Positions 17,409 through 27,260 are shown, numbered from the stretch's first letter. The stretch: DNA of 64,000 nucleotides from Pseudomonas sp. ANT_J12 (GCF_008370045.1 NZ_VOBN01000001.1:434001-498000); one strand, 5' to 3'. The notes: generated from the letters alone by a model not told the origin. Numbers and translations: made by a program.

Positions 17409-18167
17409 CTAGGCGATGTGTCGCCAGTCGAGCCCTGAATCTTGATCGGCCAGTTGCAGCCAGTCCGGGTCGCACCCGAGGGTGTCGACAAAACATTGCC
17501 GGGCCAGCTGCGGCAGGTTGTTCTTGCTGCTCAGATGGGCCAGGACCAGGTGTTGCAGGCCTTGCCAGCCCAACTCGGACACCAGGAATGCCGCCTGGTG
17601 GTTGTTCAAATGTCCCAGTTCACCGCCCACCCGCTGCTTCAGGAAGTAGGGGTAGTGACCGCGAGCCAGCATGTCACGGCAATGGTTGGACTCGATCATC
17701 AACGCATCGAGGTCCCGATAGCCGTCCAGCACCTTGTTGCAATACGAGCCCAGGTCGGTCAGCAGGCCGAAGCGTCGCTCACCGTCATTGAACACGTATT
17801 GCGTCGGCTCTTGTGCATCGTGGGCCACAGCAATGACTTCGATGTTCAGGGCGCCGATTTGCAATTGCTCGCCGCCGGCCAGGAAGCCTGCGGGTTCGAT
17901 CGGTTTGCGCATCCCGCGCAGGGTGCCGCGACTGAGGTAGACAGGCAGATTGTAGCGCCGAGACAGCAAACCCACGCCATGCACGTGGTCGGCATGTTCG
18001 TGGGTCACGAGTATCGCGCTCAACTGCGCCGGGTTTACACCCAGGCGCAGCAGGCGTTTTTCGGTTTCCCGCAGGGAGAAACCACAATCCACCAGCACAT
18101 ACGTGTCAGCGCTGGCTATCAGCGTGCCGTTCCCTTGGCTACCGCTGCCGAGAACGGCAAAACGCAT
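17409..18167 (-). CDS. metallo-beta-lactamase fold hydrolase, YycJ/WalJ-like
   Basis: A 252-residue MBL-fold protein with the metal-binding motif THEHADH near residues 55-61, a later AHD and a C-terminal LAHLSSKNN. Length and motifs match the YycJ/WalJ group, described in Bacillus as a DNA exonuclease or cell-wall-related phosphodiesterase; the Pseudomonas function is not established. It lies six bases after bamC and 28 before purC, in the dapA-bamC-purC operon that is conserved in the genus. Confidence 0.8.
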   Translation of the reverse strand: MRFAVLGSGSQGNGTLIASADTYVLVDCGFSLRETEKRLLRLGVNPAQLSAILVTHEHADHVHGVGLLSRRYNLPVYLSRGTLRGMRKPIEPAGFLAGGEQLQIGALNIEVIAVAHDAQEPTQYVFNDGERRFGLLTDLGSYCNKVLDGYRDLDALMIESNHCRDMLARGHYPYFLKQRVGGELGHLNNHQAAFLVSELGWQGLQHLVLAHLSSKNNLPQLARQCFVDTLGCDPDWLQLADQDSGLDWRHIA

Positions 18168-18173
18168 GTGATA

Positions 18174-19289
18174 TCAGCCCAGGTTGTCCTGAATCACGCT
18201 CAACACTTTGCGCGCCACTTCTGCCGGCGCCACGGTATTGATGTTTTTCTCGACGGTGACCTGGACGTTCTCGCCAACCTTGCTCAGGCGAACCTGATAA
18301 CGCTCGGCACGGGCTTCAACTTCTTCCTTGGTCGGCGCACTGCCGAACAGGCTGCTGAAGAAGCCAGGCTTCTCGTCTTTCTTCTCGGCTTTTTCGGACA
18401 GGTTGATGTAGTACAAGCCCAGGCTGCGGTTGATGTCTTCAACGCGCCACTCGCCCTGTTCCAGCGCGCGACCGACGCTCGACCAGGCACGATCCAGGTC
18501 CGGACCGACGTTCAGGATCGGGTTGCCGCTGCCATCTTCGCTCAGGCTGACGCGACTTGGCTTATCGGAGTCCTGGGAAGCCAGCATCGAAACCGAACCG
18601 CCCTTCTCGGCCGTGCGGCTCATGCTCGCGAGCATGTCGTCGACCAGTGCAGCGTCGAGGCCGGTGTTGACCGAGCGGTTGGTGAAGTCGACGTCGGCGG
18701 TGCTGCCGGCCGGGCGCTGGGCGCTGACCACGTAGATTTCACTGGTGTTGCGCTGCACGCCTGGCTCGATGCGGACCCGCACGCGGGTTTCGCTGTCGGC
18801 GCTGACGCCGGCCGCGCTCAGGCGCTTGGCCATCGCGGCGGACAGTTCGTCGGAATGCTGCCAGGTGGTGGTGAATTCGCCGGTTTGCGGACGTTGTTCA
18901 TCCAGGCGGAAACCGTTGTCCTGGAAGAATTGCACGGCCACAGGCCAGGCTTCGGCCGGTGGGTGCTGACCCATGACCCAGCTCGAGTCACCGCTTTTCT
19001 GCAGGGTGTAGTCGCTGGCGTCAGCCACCGCCGACAGCGGCTGCGGACGCGGCACGATGTATTCGCCCTTGGCGGTGTCATCGGCCACGTTACGCGGGAT
19101 CGGCAACAGCGGATCCAGACGTTTGGCGGTCTGGACATCCGGTGGAAGTTGCATCGGTGCAGTCTGTTGCGCTTCCAGGTAATCGCTACCACGGTCACGG
19201 AAGTAACCTTCCGGGCCCCAGATCCATCCACAGCCACTGGTGCTGGAGATAATCAAGGCAAGTGCGGAAAGTCCGGCCATTCGCTTCAT
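18174..19289 (-). CDS. bamC: outer membrane protein assembly factor BamC
   Basis: A 371-residue lipoprotein: signal sequence with lipobox SSTSGC (Cys at about residue 20), an unstructured N-terminal segment containing RDRGSDYLEAQQ, and two helix-grip domains. It is a component of the BAM complex that inserts beta-barrel proteins in the outer membrane. It lies 17 bp after dapA, the same gene order as in Escherichia coli (dapA-bamC/nlpB). Confidence 0.93.
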   Translation of the reverse strand: MKRMAGLSALALIISSTSGCGWIWGPEGYFRDRGSDYLEAQQTAPMQLPPDVQTAKRLDPLLPIPRNVADDTAKGEYIVPRPQPLSAVADASDYTLQKSGDSSWVMGQHPPAEAWPVAVQFFQDNGFRLDEQRPQTGEFTTTWQHSDELSAAMAKRLSAAGVSADSETRVRVRIEPGVQRNTSEIYVVSAQRPAGSTADVDFTNRSVNTGLDAALVDDMLASMSRTAEKGGSVSMLASQDSDKPSRVSLSEDGSGNPILNVGPDLDRAWSSVGRALEQGEWRVEDINRSLGLYYINLSEKAEKKDEKPGFFSSLFGSAPTKEEVEARAERYQVRLSKVGENVQVTVEKNINTVAPAEVARKVLSVIQDNLG

Positions 19290-19306
19290 GCGTTGTACTT
19301 CCTCAA

Positions 19307-20185
19307 TTAAACCAGGACGCCGGACTGGCGCATGGCCTGCCGCAGCGGATCGTGACAGGCAGCACTGAGCCAGGTGAGCGGCAGACGGATACCGTCCGGC
19401 ATCAAGCCCATTTCATGCAGTGCCCATTTCACGGGGATAGGGTTGGATTCGATAAACAGGGTCTTGTTGAGCGGCATCAGTTTTTCGTGGATGGCCCGCG
19501 CAGTCACGGCGTCGCCCTTGAGCGCGGCGTTGCACAGGTCGGCCATGTCACGCGGGGCGACGTTGGCGGTCACCGAGATGTTGCCTTTGCCGCCCAGCAG
19601 GATCAGCTCGACCGCCGTGGCGTCGTCACCGGAGATCACCAGGAAGTCTTTGCTGACACCGTCGATGATCGCCTTGGCACGGCCCAGGTCGCCGGTGGCT
19701 TCCTTGATACCGATGATGTTTTTCACGGTCGACAGGCGGATCACGGTCTCGGCCTGCATGTCGCACGCAGTGCGGCCAGGCACGTTATAGAGGATCTGCG
19801 GGATATCGACGGCTTCGGCGATGGCCTTGAAGTGCTGGTACAAGCCTTCCTGGGTCGGCTTGTTGTAATACGGCGTGACCAGCAGGCAGGCGTCCGCGCC
19901 GGCGCTCTTGGCGTTGGTGGTCAGCTCGATGGCTTCGCGCGTCGAGTTCGCACCCGTACCGGCGATGACTGGGATGCGCCCTGCAACCTGCTTGACCACG
20001 TAACGAATCACTTCGATGTGCTCGTTCACGTCTAGCGTGGCCGATTCACCTGTAGTGCCGACCGCCACGATCGCGTGGGTGCCGTTTTGCAGGTGAAAGT
20101 CCACCAGTTTGCTCAGGCTGTCCCAGTCGAGACGACCTTGTGCATCCATGGGTGTGACCAGTGCCACCATACTGCCCGCAATCAT
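19307..20185 (-). CDS. dapA: 4-hydroxy-tetrahydrodipicolinate synthase
   Basis: The start is ATG 20185 ([13 protein letters not shown]), giving 292 residues, the family length; the open frame further upstream is not coding-like. The enzyme condenses pyruvate with aspartate semialdehyde in lysine and peptidoglycan precursor synthesis. GTTGESATL (substrate loop), [11 protein letters not shown] (catalytic Tyr) and GIKEATGD (Schiff-base Lys) are all present. First gene of the operon leading to bamC and purC. Confidence 0.97.
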   Translation of the reverse strand: MIAGSMVALVTPMDAQGRLDWDSLSKLVDFHLQNGTHAIVAVGTTGESATLDVNEHIEVIRYVVKQVAGRIPVIAGTGANSTREAIELTTNAKSAGADACLLVTPYYNKPTQEGLYQHFKAIAEAVDIPQILYNVPGRTACDMQAETVIRLSTVKNIIGIKEATGDLGRAKAIIDGVSKDFLVISGDDATAVELILLGGKGNISVTANVAPRDMADLCNAALKGDAVTARAIHEKLMPLNKTLFIESNPIPVKWALHEMGLMPDGIRLPLTWLSAACHDPLRQAMRQSGVLV

Positions 20186-20513
20186 GCAACCGCTCCTGCC
20201 GGAAAAAGAGAGCCGTAATGGTACTGGCGCCAAGATGCTTGTACAAGCGAAGTACTGCGCTGCTGCCATTCCCCTTGGCGCTGCTTTTCGCTACCCTTCA
20301 GACTTTGATCGGTACTGATAAGCTCGTACGCCGGGTTCCAGCCTCCATTTTCGGCATCACAAGCCCCGATCCAGCGTTGCCACCCCTCGCTCCCGCCACT
20401 GCGGAGCACGTTGCAACCTTCGGCTCGGGTTTTCTGAATTCGTCTGCGCAGGGTCGCCCCCGGTAAAAAAAGCCCGTAGAAGTATCGACCGCTCATCGCT
20501 TTAGGAATGCTGC
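20186..20513. promoter_or_regulatory. divergent intergenic region dapA / gcvR
   Basis: A 328-bp gap between two outward-facing genes, which must hold both promoters. I see the gcvR ribosome binding site (TAGGAA) close to 20503, but no confident operator or riboswitch. Confidence 0.4.
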
Positions 20514-21074
20514 ATGTCCACCCCCACAGTTCGCGAACAATTCCTTGTCATCAGTGCCCTCGGCGCCAACCCCATGGAGCTGACTAACGTCCTGTGCCGC
20601 GCCAGCCATGAAAACCGCTGCGCCGTGGTCACTTCTCGCCTGACCCGTCATGGCGAGTGCAGTGCCCTGATCCTCGAGATCTCCGGCAGCTGGGATGCCC
20701 TGGCCCGCCTGGAAGGCAGCCTGCCGATCCTCGCCAAGAAGCACGCCTTCACGGTCAACGTGGTGCGTAGCGCGGCCCTGGAGAACCGTCCACAGGCCCT
20801 GCCTTACGTTGCCTATGTCAGCTCGGCCTACCGCTCGGACATCATCAATGAGTTGTGCCAGTTCTTCATGGACCACAACGTCGAGCTGGAAAACCTGACC
20901 TGCGACACGTATCAGGCACCGCAAACCGGCGGCACCATGCTTAACGCCACATTTACCGTGACGCTGCCGGCCGGCGTGCAAATCAGCTGGCTGCGCGATC
21001 AGTTCCTGGATTTCGCCGACGCGCTGAACCTGGACGCCCTGATCGAACCGTGGCGCCCACAAAACCCAATGTAA
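20514..21074 (+). CDS. gcvR: glycine cleavage system transcriptional repressor-like ACT protein
   Basis: A 186-residue protein with two ACT domains (about 8-85 and 97-180). FLVISALGANPMELTNVL and the second-domain YRSDIINELCQFFMDHNVEL are typical of GcvR. In E. coli GcvR binds GcvA and mediates glycine control of gcvTHP. Pseudomonas homologues sit upstream of bcp as here (10-bp gap), and their regulatory target is not shown by this sequence. Confidence 0.88.
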   Translation: MSTPTVREQFLVISALGANPMELTNVLCRASHENRCAVVTSRLTRHGECSALILEISGSWDALARLEGSLPILAKKHAFTVNVVRSAALENRPQALPYVAYVSSAYRSDIINELCQFFMDHNVELENLTCDTYQAPQTGGTMLNATFTVTLPAGVQISWLRDQFLDFADALNLDALIEPWRPQNPM

Positions 21075-21084
21075 GGAAGCTTTA

Positions 21085-21558
21085 ATGGCCGTTGCTATCG
21101 ACCAACCGGTTACCGACTTCGAAGCACCCGCCACCAGCGGGCAGACCGTCAGCCTCGCGAGCCTCAAAGGCAAGCAGGTGGTGATTTACTTCTATCCGAA
21201 GGACAGCACCCCGGGCTGCACGACCCAGGGCCAGGGTTTTCGCGATCAGCTGGAGGCCTTTAAAGCCGCCAACACTGAAGTTTTCGGCGTGTCCCGCGAC
21301 AGCCTGAAATCCCACGAGAACTTCAAGGCCAAGCAGGCGTTCACCTTCGAGCTGATCAGCGACAAGGAAGAAGCGCTCTGCCAGCTGTTCGATGTGATCA
21401 AGCTGAAAAAGCTCTACGGCAAGGAATACATGGGCGTTGATCGCAGCACGTTCCTGATCGACAAGAACGGTGTGCTGCGTCAGGAATGGCGCGGCGTGAA
21501 GGTGCCGGGGCATGTGGATGCGGTTTTGGCTGCGGCTCAGGCACTGAACAAGGCCTGA
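21085..21558 (+). CDS. bcp: thiol peroxidase, Bcp/PrxQ type
   Basis: A 157-residue peroxiredoxin reducing hydrogen peroxide and organic hydroperoxides with thioredoxin. The peroxidatic Cys lies in DSTPGCTTQGQGF at about residue 45. The usual resolving Cys five residues later is replaced by Gln/Gly, so this looks like a PrxQ variant that uses another Cys (LCQLFDV near residue 95) or acts as a 1-Cys enzyme. Co-directional with gcvR, 10 bp downstream. Confidence 0.93.
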   Translation: MAVAIDQPVTDFEAPATSGQTVSLASLKGKQVVIYFYPKDSTPGCTTQGQGFRDQLEAFKAANTEVFGVSRDSLKSHENFKAKQAFTFELISDKEEALCQLFDVIKLKKLYGKEYMGVDRSTFLIDKNGVLRQEWRGVKVPGHVDAVLAAAQALNKA

Positions 21559-21585
21559 TTTTATTGACGCCTGTTCCGGCGCCTT

Positions 21586-21670
21586 CGCGGGCAAGCCTCG
21601 CGCCTACAGGGTTTGCGCCGTTCGCCAGATCGGGAACGACGCAAGTCTGCAGGCGCAAGGCTTGCCCGCG
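21586..21670. repeat. REP doublet, CGCGGGCAAGCC family
   Basis: CGCGGGCAAGCCTCGCGCCT and its near reverse complement (ending GGCTTGCCCGCG) face each other between convergent bcp and the PerM-like gene. This is a different REP family from the GTGGCGAGGGAGC units; it recurs at 33267 and 58101. Confidence 0.88.
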
Positions 21671-21678
21671 AGAGGTCC

Positions 21679-22752
21679 TCAAAGCAACGGCGCCACCACC
21701 GGCTCCTTGCGCGGCCACGCATCGAGCACAGCCTTGAACAGCGTCGCCAGGGGAATCGCAAAGAACACCCCCCAGAAGCCCCACAACCCGCCAAACAACA
21801 ACACCGCGCAGATGATCGCCACCGGATGCAGGTTGACCGCCTCCGAGAACAGCAGCGGCACCAGCACGTTGCCGTCCAGGGTCTGAATGATCCCGTAGAC
21901 CGCCATCAGGTAGATAAACTGATCGCTCCAGCCCCACTGGAACAACGCAATCAGCATGACCGGCACGGTAACCACTACGGCGCCGACATACGGCACCACC
22001 ACCGAAACGCCCACCAGCAACGCCAACAGCGCCGCATAGTTGAGCCCCAGCACGACGAAACCGACGTAGGTCACGCCACCGCAGATGAAGATCTCAATGA
22101 CCTTGCCGCGAATGTAATTGGCGATCTGCCGGTTCATCTCATGGGCAACGCGGGTAATCAGCGCCCGCTCACGCGGCAGGTAGCCGCGAACCCACTGCCC
22201 GATCATTTCCCGATCCTTCAGGAAGAAGAACACCAGAATCGGCACCAGCACCAGGTAGATCATGATGTTGACCAGCAGCGGCAGGCTCGACAACGAGAAC
22301 GTCAGCGCCCACTGGCCAAACTTGCCAATCTCGCCCCGGGCCACTTCGATGGCTTGCAGCACCTGCTCGTCGGACACCAGGTGCGGGTAACGCTCAGGTA
22401 GCAGCAACAGCAGCGACTGCCACTTGGCGAGCATGCCGGGCAATTCGTTGAACAACGTGATCAGCTGATGCCAGAGCAACGGCACCACGACCACGATAAA
22501 CACCAGCAACAGCCCCATGAACAACGCGAACACCAGCCCTACGGCCGCGCCACCGGGCACACGCAGACGCTCAAGGGTGACGACCAGTCCTTGCATCAGA
22601 TACGCCAGCACCATCCCGGCCAGCACCGGCGCGAGCATGCCGCCCAAGGTGAGCACGGCGGTAAAGCCCAGGATCAGCAGCACCGCCAGCACCACGGCTT
22701 CTTCATCGGAGAAGTAGCGCTGAATCCAGTCGCGTAACACTTTGAACATCAA
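21679..22752 (-). CDS. AI-2E family transporter (PerM-like)
   Basis: A 357-residue membrane protein with about seven hydrophobic segments in the AI-2E (PF01594) arrangement: two at the N-terminus, a soluble segment, then PLLVNIMIYLVLVPILVFFF and a C-terminal cluster of GLNYAALLALLVGVSVVVPY type. The family includes TqsA, PerM and antiporters; the substrate cannot be predicted. The TusA-like gene lies 28 bp upstream on the same strand. Confidence 0.85.
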   Translation of the reverse strand: MMFKVLRDWIQRYFSDEEAVVLAVLLILGFTAVLTLGGMLAPVLAGMVLAYLMQGLVVTLERLRVPGGAAVGLVFALFMGLLLVFIVVVVPLLWHQLITLFNELPGMLAKWQSLLLLLPERYPHLVSDEQVLQAIEVARGEIGKFGQWALTFSLSSLPLLVNIMIYLVLVPILVFFFLKDREMIGQWVRGYLPRERALITRVAHEMNRQIANYIRGKVIEIFICGGVTYVGFVVLGLNYAALLALLVGVSVVVPYVGAVVVTVPVMLIALFQWGWSDQFIYLMAVYGIIQTLDGNVLVPLLFSEAVNLHPVAIICAVLLFGGLWGFWGVFFAIPLATLFKAVLDAWPRKEPVVAPLL

Positions 22753-22780
22753 TAATCCTTAGTCACAAACGCAGCCGGTT

Positions 22781-23020
22781 TCAGGCTTTTTTCAACCAAT
22801 AGCGGTAAATGCCCGCTTCGTCTTCTTCACGCAGCAGCGTATGACCGGCCAACCGGGCAAAGGTGCGGAAGTCGCGCTGGGAACCCGCATCCGTGGCGAT
22901 CACCTTGAGAACCGCGCCGCTGGCCATCCGATTGAGCTCCAGCTTGGCCTTGAGCAATGGCAACGGACAATTCAGGCCACTGGCGTCCAGTTCAACGTCA
23001 TGGGCTACCGCGTCAATCAT
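22781..23020 (-). CDS. TusA/SirA-like sulfurtransferase family protein
   Basis: A 79-residue protein with ASGLNCPLPLLKAKLEL, the CPxP motif carrying the sulfur-relay Cys, and the two-layer alpha/beta pattern of TusA. Pseudomonas has more than one TusA homologue; this copy lies next to a PerM-like gene and divergent from bepA, so it may not be the tRNA-thiolation TusA. Confidence 0.85.
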   Translation of the reverse strand: MIDAVAHDVELDASGLNCPLPLLKAKLELNRMASGAVLKVIATDAGSQRDFRTFARLAGHTLLREEDEAGIYRYWLKKA

Positions 23021-23118
23021 TGCATCACTCCGGGTCAGGTGGTTGAGCGGCTTAGAATATCTGGTCCGAAGCCCGGTGTCCGGCTACAGTAAGGTCTTTG
23101 TCGACTAAGGCTTTGTGC

Positions 23119-24552
23119 ATGACTTTTTTGCGCCCTACCCTGCTGACGCTCGCTTGCCTGCTCGCCTCACCAGGCTTCGCCGACGACCTGCCGTCACTCG
23201 GTGATGCCAGTTCTGCCATTGTCTCGCCGCAACAGGAATACCAGTTGGGCCGCGCGTGGCTGGCAATGTTGCGCAGCCAGGTCTCGCAGCTCAATGACCC
23301 GCAGCTCAAGGATTACGTCGAATCCAGCGTCTATAAGCTGGTGGAGACCAGCCAGGTCACTGACCGGCGCCTGGAATTCATCCTGATCAACAGCCCGCAG
23401 CTCAACGCCTTTGCCGCGCCGGGCGGGATCATCGGGGTCAACGGCGGTTTGTTCCTCAATGCCCAGACCGAAGGCGAATACGCGTCGGTACTGGCTCACG
23501 AATTGGCTCACTTGTCGCAACGCCACTTCGCCCGTGGCGTTGAAGCCTCGCAACGCATGCAAGTGCCGATGATGGCCGCCCTGCTGGCCGGGATCGTGAT
23601 TGCCGCCGCTGGCGCCGGTGATGCCGGGATCGCGACCATTGCCGGCACCCAGGCGGCCGCGATTCAGGAGCAACGCCGTTTCTCACGCCAGAACGAGCAG
23701 GAAGCCGACCGGATTGGCATCCTCAATCTGGAAAAGGCCGGTTACGATCCACGCTCGATGCCGAACATGTTCGAGCGTTTGATGCGCCAGTATCGCTTCG
23801 ACGCCAAGCCACCGGAGTTCCTGTTGACTCACCCGGTGACCGAGTCGCGGATTGCCGACACCCGCAACCGTGCCGAACAGGCCAAGGCGGGCGGCATCGA
23901 AGACAGCATGCGTTATCAACTCATCCGCGCGCGGGTGCAGTTGGTCTACGAAGAAACCCCCGGTCTGGGCGCCAAACGCTTTCGCGCCCAGCTCGATGAA
24001 AACCCGAAAAACGATGTCGCTCGCTACGGCCTGGCCATCGCCCAGATCAAGGGCGGCCAGTTGAATGAAGCCCGGGAGAATCTCAAGCAACTGCTGGCCA
24101 CGGCGCCGAACGAGATCATCTACAACCTGGCCCAGGTCGATCTGGACATCACCAACAATCGCTTGCCGGATGCACAGTCCCGGGTTGACCGGTTGCTCAC
24201 CCAGTTCCCGGGCAACTACCCGCTGAATCAGGTCCGAGTCGACCTGCTGCTCAAACAGAACCGCACCGCCGATGCGGAAAAAGCCCTGGAAAATCTGCTC
24301 AAGTCCCGGCCGGACGATCCGGATGTCTGGTACATGGTGGCGGAGACTCGCGGCCTGTCGGGCAATATCATCGGCTTGCATCAGGCGCGCGCCGAATACT
24401 TCGCGCTGGTCGGCGATTACCGCCAGGCCATTCAGCAGCTCGACTTCGCCAAGCGCAAGGCGAGCGGCAACTTCCCGCTGTCATCGCGCATCGACGCCCG
24501 GCAACGGGAACTGATGGAGCAGGAGCGGATGATCAAGGACATGATGGGTTAA
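23119..24552 (+). CDS. bepA: beta-barrel assembly-enhancing protease (M48), BepA/YfgC-like
   Basis: The start is ATG 23119, where a signal peptide begins (MTFLRPTLLTLACLLASPGFA), giving 477 residues. The zinc motif HELAH lies in VLAHELAHLSQRHF near residue 130, with the third ligand region ENEQEAD-like (QNEQEADRIG). A C-terminal half with TPR-like repeats follows. Periplasmic metalloprotease and chaperone that helps LptD and BAM substrates mature. It ends before a strong terminator shared with mucD. Confidence 0.9.
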   Translation: MTFLRPTLLTLACLLASPGFADDLPSLGDASSAIVSPQQEYQLGRAWLAMLRSQVSQLNDPQLKDYVESSVYKLVETSQVTDRRLEFILINSPQLNAFAAPGGIIGVNGGLFLNAQTEGEYASVLAHELAHLSQRHFARGVEASQRMQVPMMAALLAGIVIAAAGAGDAGIATIAGTQAAAIQEQRRFSRQNEQEADRIGILNLEKAGYDPRSMPNMFERLMRQYRFDAKPPEFLLTHPVTESRIADTRNRAEQAKAGGIEDSMRYQLIRARVQLVYEETPGLGAKRFRAQLDENPKNDVARYGLAIAQIKGGQLNEARENLKQLLATAPNEIIYNLAQVDLDITNNRLPDAQSRVDRLLTQFPGNYPLNQVRVDLLLKQNRTADAEKALENLLKSRPDDPDVWYMVAETRGLSGNIIGLHQARAEYFALVGDYRQAIQQLDFAKRKASGNFPLSSRIDARQRELMEQERMIKDMMG

Positions 24553-24580
24553 ACCAGCCTCTTCAACAAAAAGCAGGCAT

Positions 24581-24611
24581 AAAAAAACCGCCTCTTTCGA
24601 GGCGGTTTTTT
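24581..24611. terminator. bidirectional intrinsic terminator between bepA and mucD
   Basis: CCGCCTC/GAGGCGG stem with an A run before and a T run after, placed between two convergent genes, so it can serve both strands. Confidence 0.93.
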
Positions 24612-24629
24612 ATTCAGCCGACAACCGGT

Positions 24630-26054
24630 TTATTCAGCCAGTTTGAAGGTGATGAAGCTGGCACGACCTTGCCGCAGAACCCGCATCGACACCGAACGGT
24701 TCTTCGGCAGCGCCTTGGCGATTTCGGTGAACTCCTTGGTGGAGCCGATCGCCTGGTTATTCAGGTGCGTAATGACGTCGCCAGGCTGCAAGCCGATCAG
24801 CGAAGCAGGACCGTCCTCGACGTCCTTGATCACCACACCGCCCTTGAGGTCGTAGGTTTTCTTCTGCTCATCGGTCAGCTCGATGACAGAAACACCCAAG
24901 CGGTTGCTGCTGCTCTCGACACCGGATTTCGGCAGGCCATCCGACTCTTTACCTTCCTCCGGGATCGTGCCGACGACCAGTTCGACATTCTTGCGCTTGC
25001 CCTCGCGGACAACTTCAAGATTGGCCTTGGCACCCGCCTTCAGCGCGCCGACCAGATGCGGCAGGTCGGCAGACATGATGATTGGTTGACCGTTCATGCT
25101 CAGGATCACGTCGCCCACTTGCAGGCCACCCTTGGCAGCCGGGCCGTCATCCTGGATCTGAGCGACCAGCGCACCGGCCGGTTTCTCCAGGCCGAACGAT
25201 TCAGCCAGATCCTTGTTCACTTCCTGGATCACCACACCCAGCCAGCCGCGGCTGACTTTGCCGCCGCTTTTCAGCTGATTGGACACGTCCATCGCAACGT
25301 CGATAGGGATGGCGAACGACACGCCCATGAAGCCGCCGGAACGGGTGTAGATCTGCGAGTTGATCCCGACCACTTCACCGTTCAGGTTAAACAGCGGGCC
25401 ACCGGAGTTGCCCGGGTTGATCGGCACGTCGGTCTGGATGAACGGCACATAGTTTTCGTTCGGCAGGCTGCGACCGATGGCACTGACGATGCCTTGGGTC
25501 ACGGTGTGGTCAAAGCCGAACGGCGAACCGATGGCGACAACCCATTGACCGGCCTTAAGGTCCTGGGATTTGCCGAGCTTGAGCACCGGCAGGTCCTTGC
25601 CTTCGATTTTCAGCAGTGCCACGTCGGAACGCGGGTCGGTGCCGATCAGCTTGGCTTTCAACTCACTGCGATCAGCCAGGCGGACGAGAATTTCGTCGGC
25701 ATCGGCAATCACGTGGTTATTGGTCAGGATGTAGCCGTCAGGCGAGATGATGAAACCCGAACCCAGGGACGTGGCTTCGCGTTGACGATCGCCACGCGGC
25801 GAGCGCTGTTGCGGCATGCCACGCTCGAAGAACTCGCGCAGCGCTGGCGGCAGGCCTTCGAGATCGGGCATCTGGCCTGACACTTTACGATCAGGCAGTT
25901 TTTGCGTGGTACTGATGTTCACCACCGCAGGCGAGGCCTGTTCGACCAGTTGCGTGAAGTCAGGCAATTCCGCCGCTTGGGCAGAAACCGCCTGACCGAG
26001 CACGAGCACGGTAGCGAAAATGGAAAGGTAAGACTTCAAGCGTGGTATCGACAT
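24630..26054 (-). CDS. mucD: periplasmic serine protease MucD (DegP/HtrA family)
   Basis: I use ATG 26054 (MSIPRLKSYLS), giving 474 residues with a signal peptide ending near AQA. The protease domain has the triad in NNHVIAD (His), SDVALLKIE (Asp) and NPGNSGGPLF (Ser); two PDZ domains follow (about 265-355 and 375-470). It degrades misfolded periplasmic proteins and dampens AlgU activation. It ends the algU operon but is 246 bp from mucB, and mucC, found between them in P. aeruginosa, is absent. Confidence 0.95.
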   Translation of the reverse strand: MSIPRLKSYLSIFATVLVLGQAVSAQAAELPDFTQLVEQASPAVVNISTTQKLPDRKVSGQMPDLEGLPPALREFFERGMPQQRSPRGDRQREATSLGSGFIISPDGYILTNNHVIADADEILVRLADRSELKAKLIGTDPRSDVALLKIEGKDLPVLKLGKSQDLKAGQWVVAIGSPFGFDHTVTQGIVSAIGRSLPNENYVPFIQTDVPINPGNSGGPLFNLNGEVVGINSQIYTRSGGFMGVSFAIPIDVAMDVSNQLKSGGKVSRGWLGVVIQEVNKDLAESFGLEKPAGALVAQIQDDGPAAKGGLQVGDVILSMNGQPIIMSADLPHLVGALKAGAKANLEVVREGKRKNVELVVGTIPEEGKESDGLPKSGVESSSNRLGVSVIELTDEQKKTYDLKGGVVIKDVEDGPASLIGLQPGDVITHLNNQAIGSTKEFTEIAKALPKNRSVSMRVLRQGRASFITFKLAE

Positions 26055-26300
26055 ACGGCTCCCGTTACGACGAGCATGGTTAAGCGATATGGAGCAAGGA
26101 ACACCGGGAACGATACGCCGGTATTTTTGTTCCGGGAACAACAAACAAGGCCAGAGCCGAGAGGCTCTGACCTATAGGAAAATTCGGGGGGATTTGCAAA
26201 TTGAAATGCTCACTAAACATTTCGACATCTCAATGGTGGGATGGGCATCGCTGACCTCTCGCACTATCAAATCGTCGATCCATGAGCATTTTGGTTCAGC
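26055..26300. other. gap between mucB and mucD with no mucC
   Basis: A 246-bp spacer in the position where P. aeruginosa carries mucC. No frame here resembles MucC and no terminator is evident; a promoter for mucD may lie here. Confidence 0.5.
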
Positions 26301-27260
26301 TCACTGTTTGGCTGTTGTAGCGCTGGAGCGCATGGAAAGCGCAATCCGTTCGGCGGTACCGATCGGGATCTCACCAACAACGGTCACCATCATCTCGCCC
26401 TGAGGCGTGGTCAAGCGTCGGGAAACCGCGACGGTTGGGCCCAGTTGAGTACGGGTGTCGGTGACGGTGCCGCCATTCAACGGTTCAAGGAATACCGAGA
26501 AGCGGGCCAGGCCATCGTCGTACATCAGACTGCTGACTTGGGTTTTTGTCTCGGGATCTTTGCGCGAGGAGCTGCTGCTGAGTTCGAAACCCGGCGGCAA
26601 CCAATCCGAATGCCAGACCTCGGCGGTTTTGATCGCCGTCGCCTTGTCAGTGTCGAGGACAAGCGCCTTGCAGTCAGAGCCTGCCTGCAAATCGCTGTCC
26701 GACGGCGCGTCGGCGGTATCCAGTTGAGTGAACTGGAAACGCTCCAGCAATTGCCCTTTGTCATTCAATAGCAATGACTTGAGGGGCAAGCCGGTTTCTT
26801 TATCCAGGTGTAACTCGAAACTGTAACGATGCTGATCGAGCGGCGTCAGTGAAACAATCACCGCCGCACGCCCAGCCACACGCGACTTGCCGATGACGGC
26901 AAGGTCGTACCAATTCTTGAGCTTTTGTGGATCGAGTGCACGAGCGGCAGAGTTGGGAGAGTCCCCCAGCCCTGCGATCAGGGTGCCGCTGACGCATTGA
27001 GTATGCCCATCAATGCGCACGACTTCCTGTGCCGAGCCGTCGAGCTGGAGTAAACGCTCGCGGACCTTGCCATCCTGGACGCGATGCCAGATGTTATGGG
27101 TAGAAAAACTACCGTTACGCTCGTAAACAAAAGTACCGTGAAAGCTTTGCGTTTGCTCGGCCTGGCCCAGACGTGTCAACCAGTCCTGGGCGTCATCGGC
27201 GTGGGCTGGAACAACGAACCAGCCACTAAGCAGAAGCGAAAGTAGAGGTATGGCGCGCAT
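26301..27260 (-). CDS. mucB: sigma factor AlgU regulatory protein MucB (RseB-like)
   Basis: A 319-residue periplasmic protein: signal peptide ending near PAHA, then an LolA-like domain and a C-terminal domain joined near residue 200. It binds the periplasmic part of MucA and shields it from the AlgW protease. It lies nine bp after mucA in the algU operon. Confidence 0.95.
   Translation of the reverse strand: MRAIPLLSLLLSGWFVVPAHADDAQDWLTRLGQAEQTQSFHGTFVYERNGSFSTHNIWHRVQDGKVRERLLQLDGSAQEVVRIDGHTQCVSGTLIAGLGDSPNSAARALDPQKLKNWYDLAVIGKSRVAGRAAVIVSLTPLDQHRYSFELHLDKETGLPLKSLLLNDKGQLLERFQFTQLDTADAPSDSDLQAGSDCKALVLDTDKATAIKTAEVWHSDWLPPGFELSSSSSRKDPETKTQVSSLMYDDGLARFSVFLEPLNGGTVTDTRTQLGPTVAVSRRLTTPQGEMMVTVVGEIPIGTAERIALSMRSSATTAKQ

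Noticed and set aside
17442..19310. 622-codon open frame antisense to the MBL hydrolase and bamC genes
   Set aside because: It covers two well-supported genes on the other strand and its composition follows their third codon positions.
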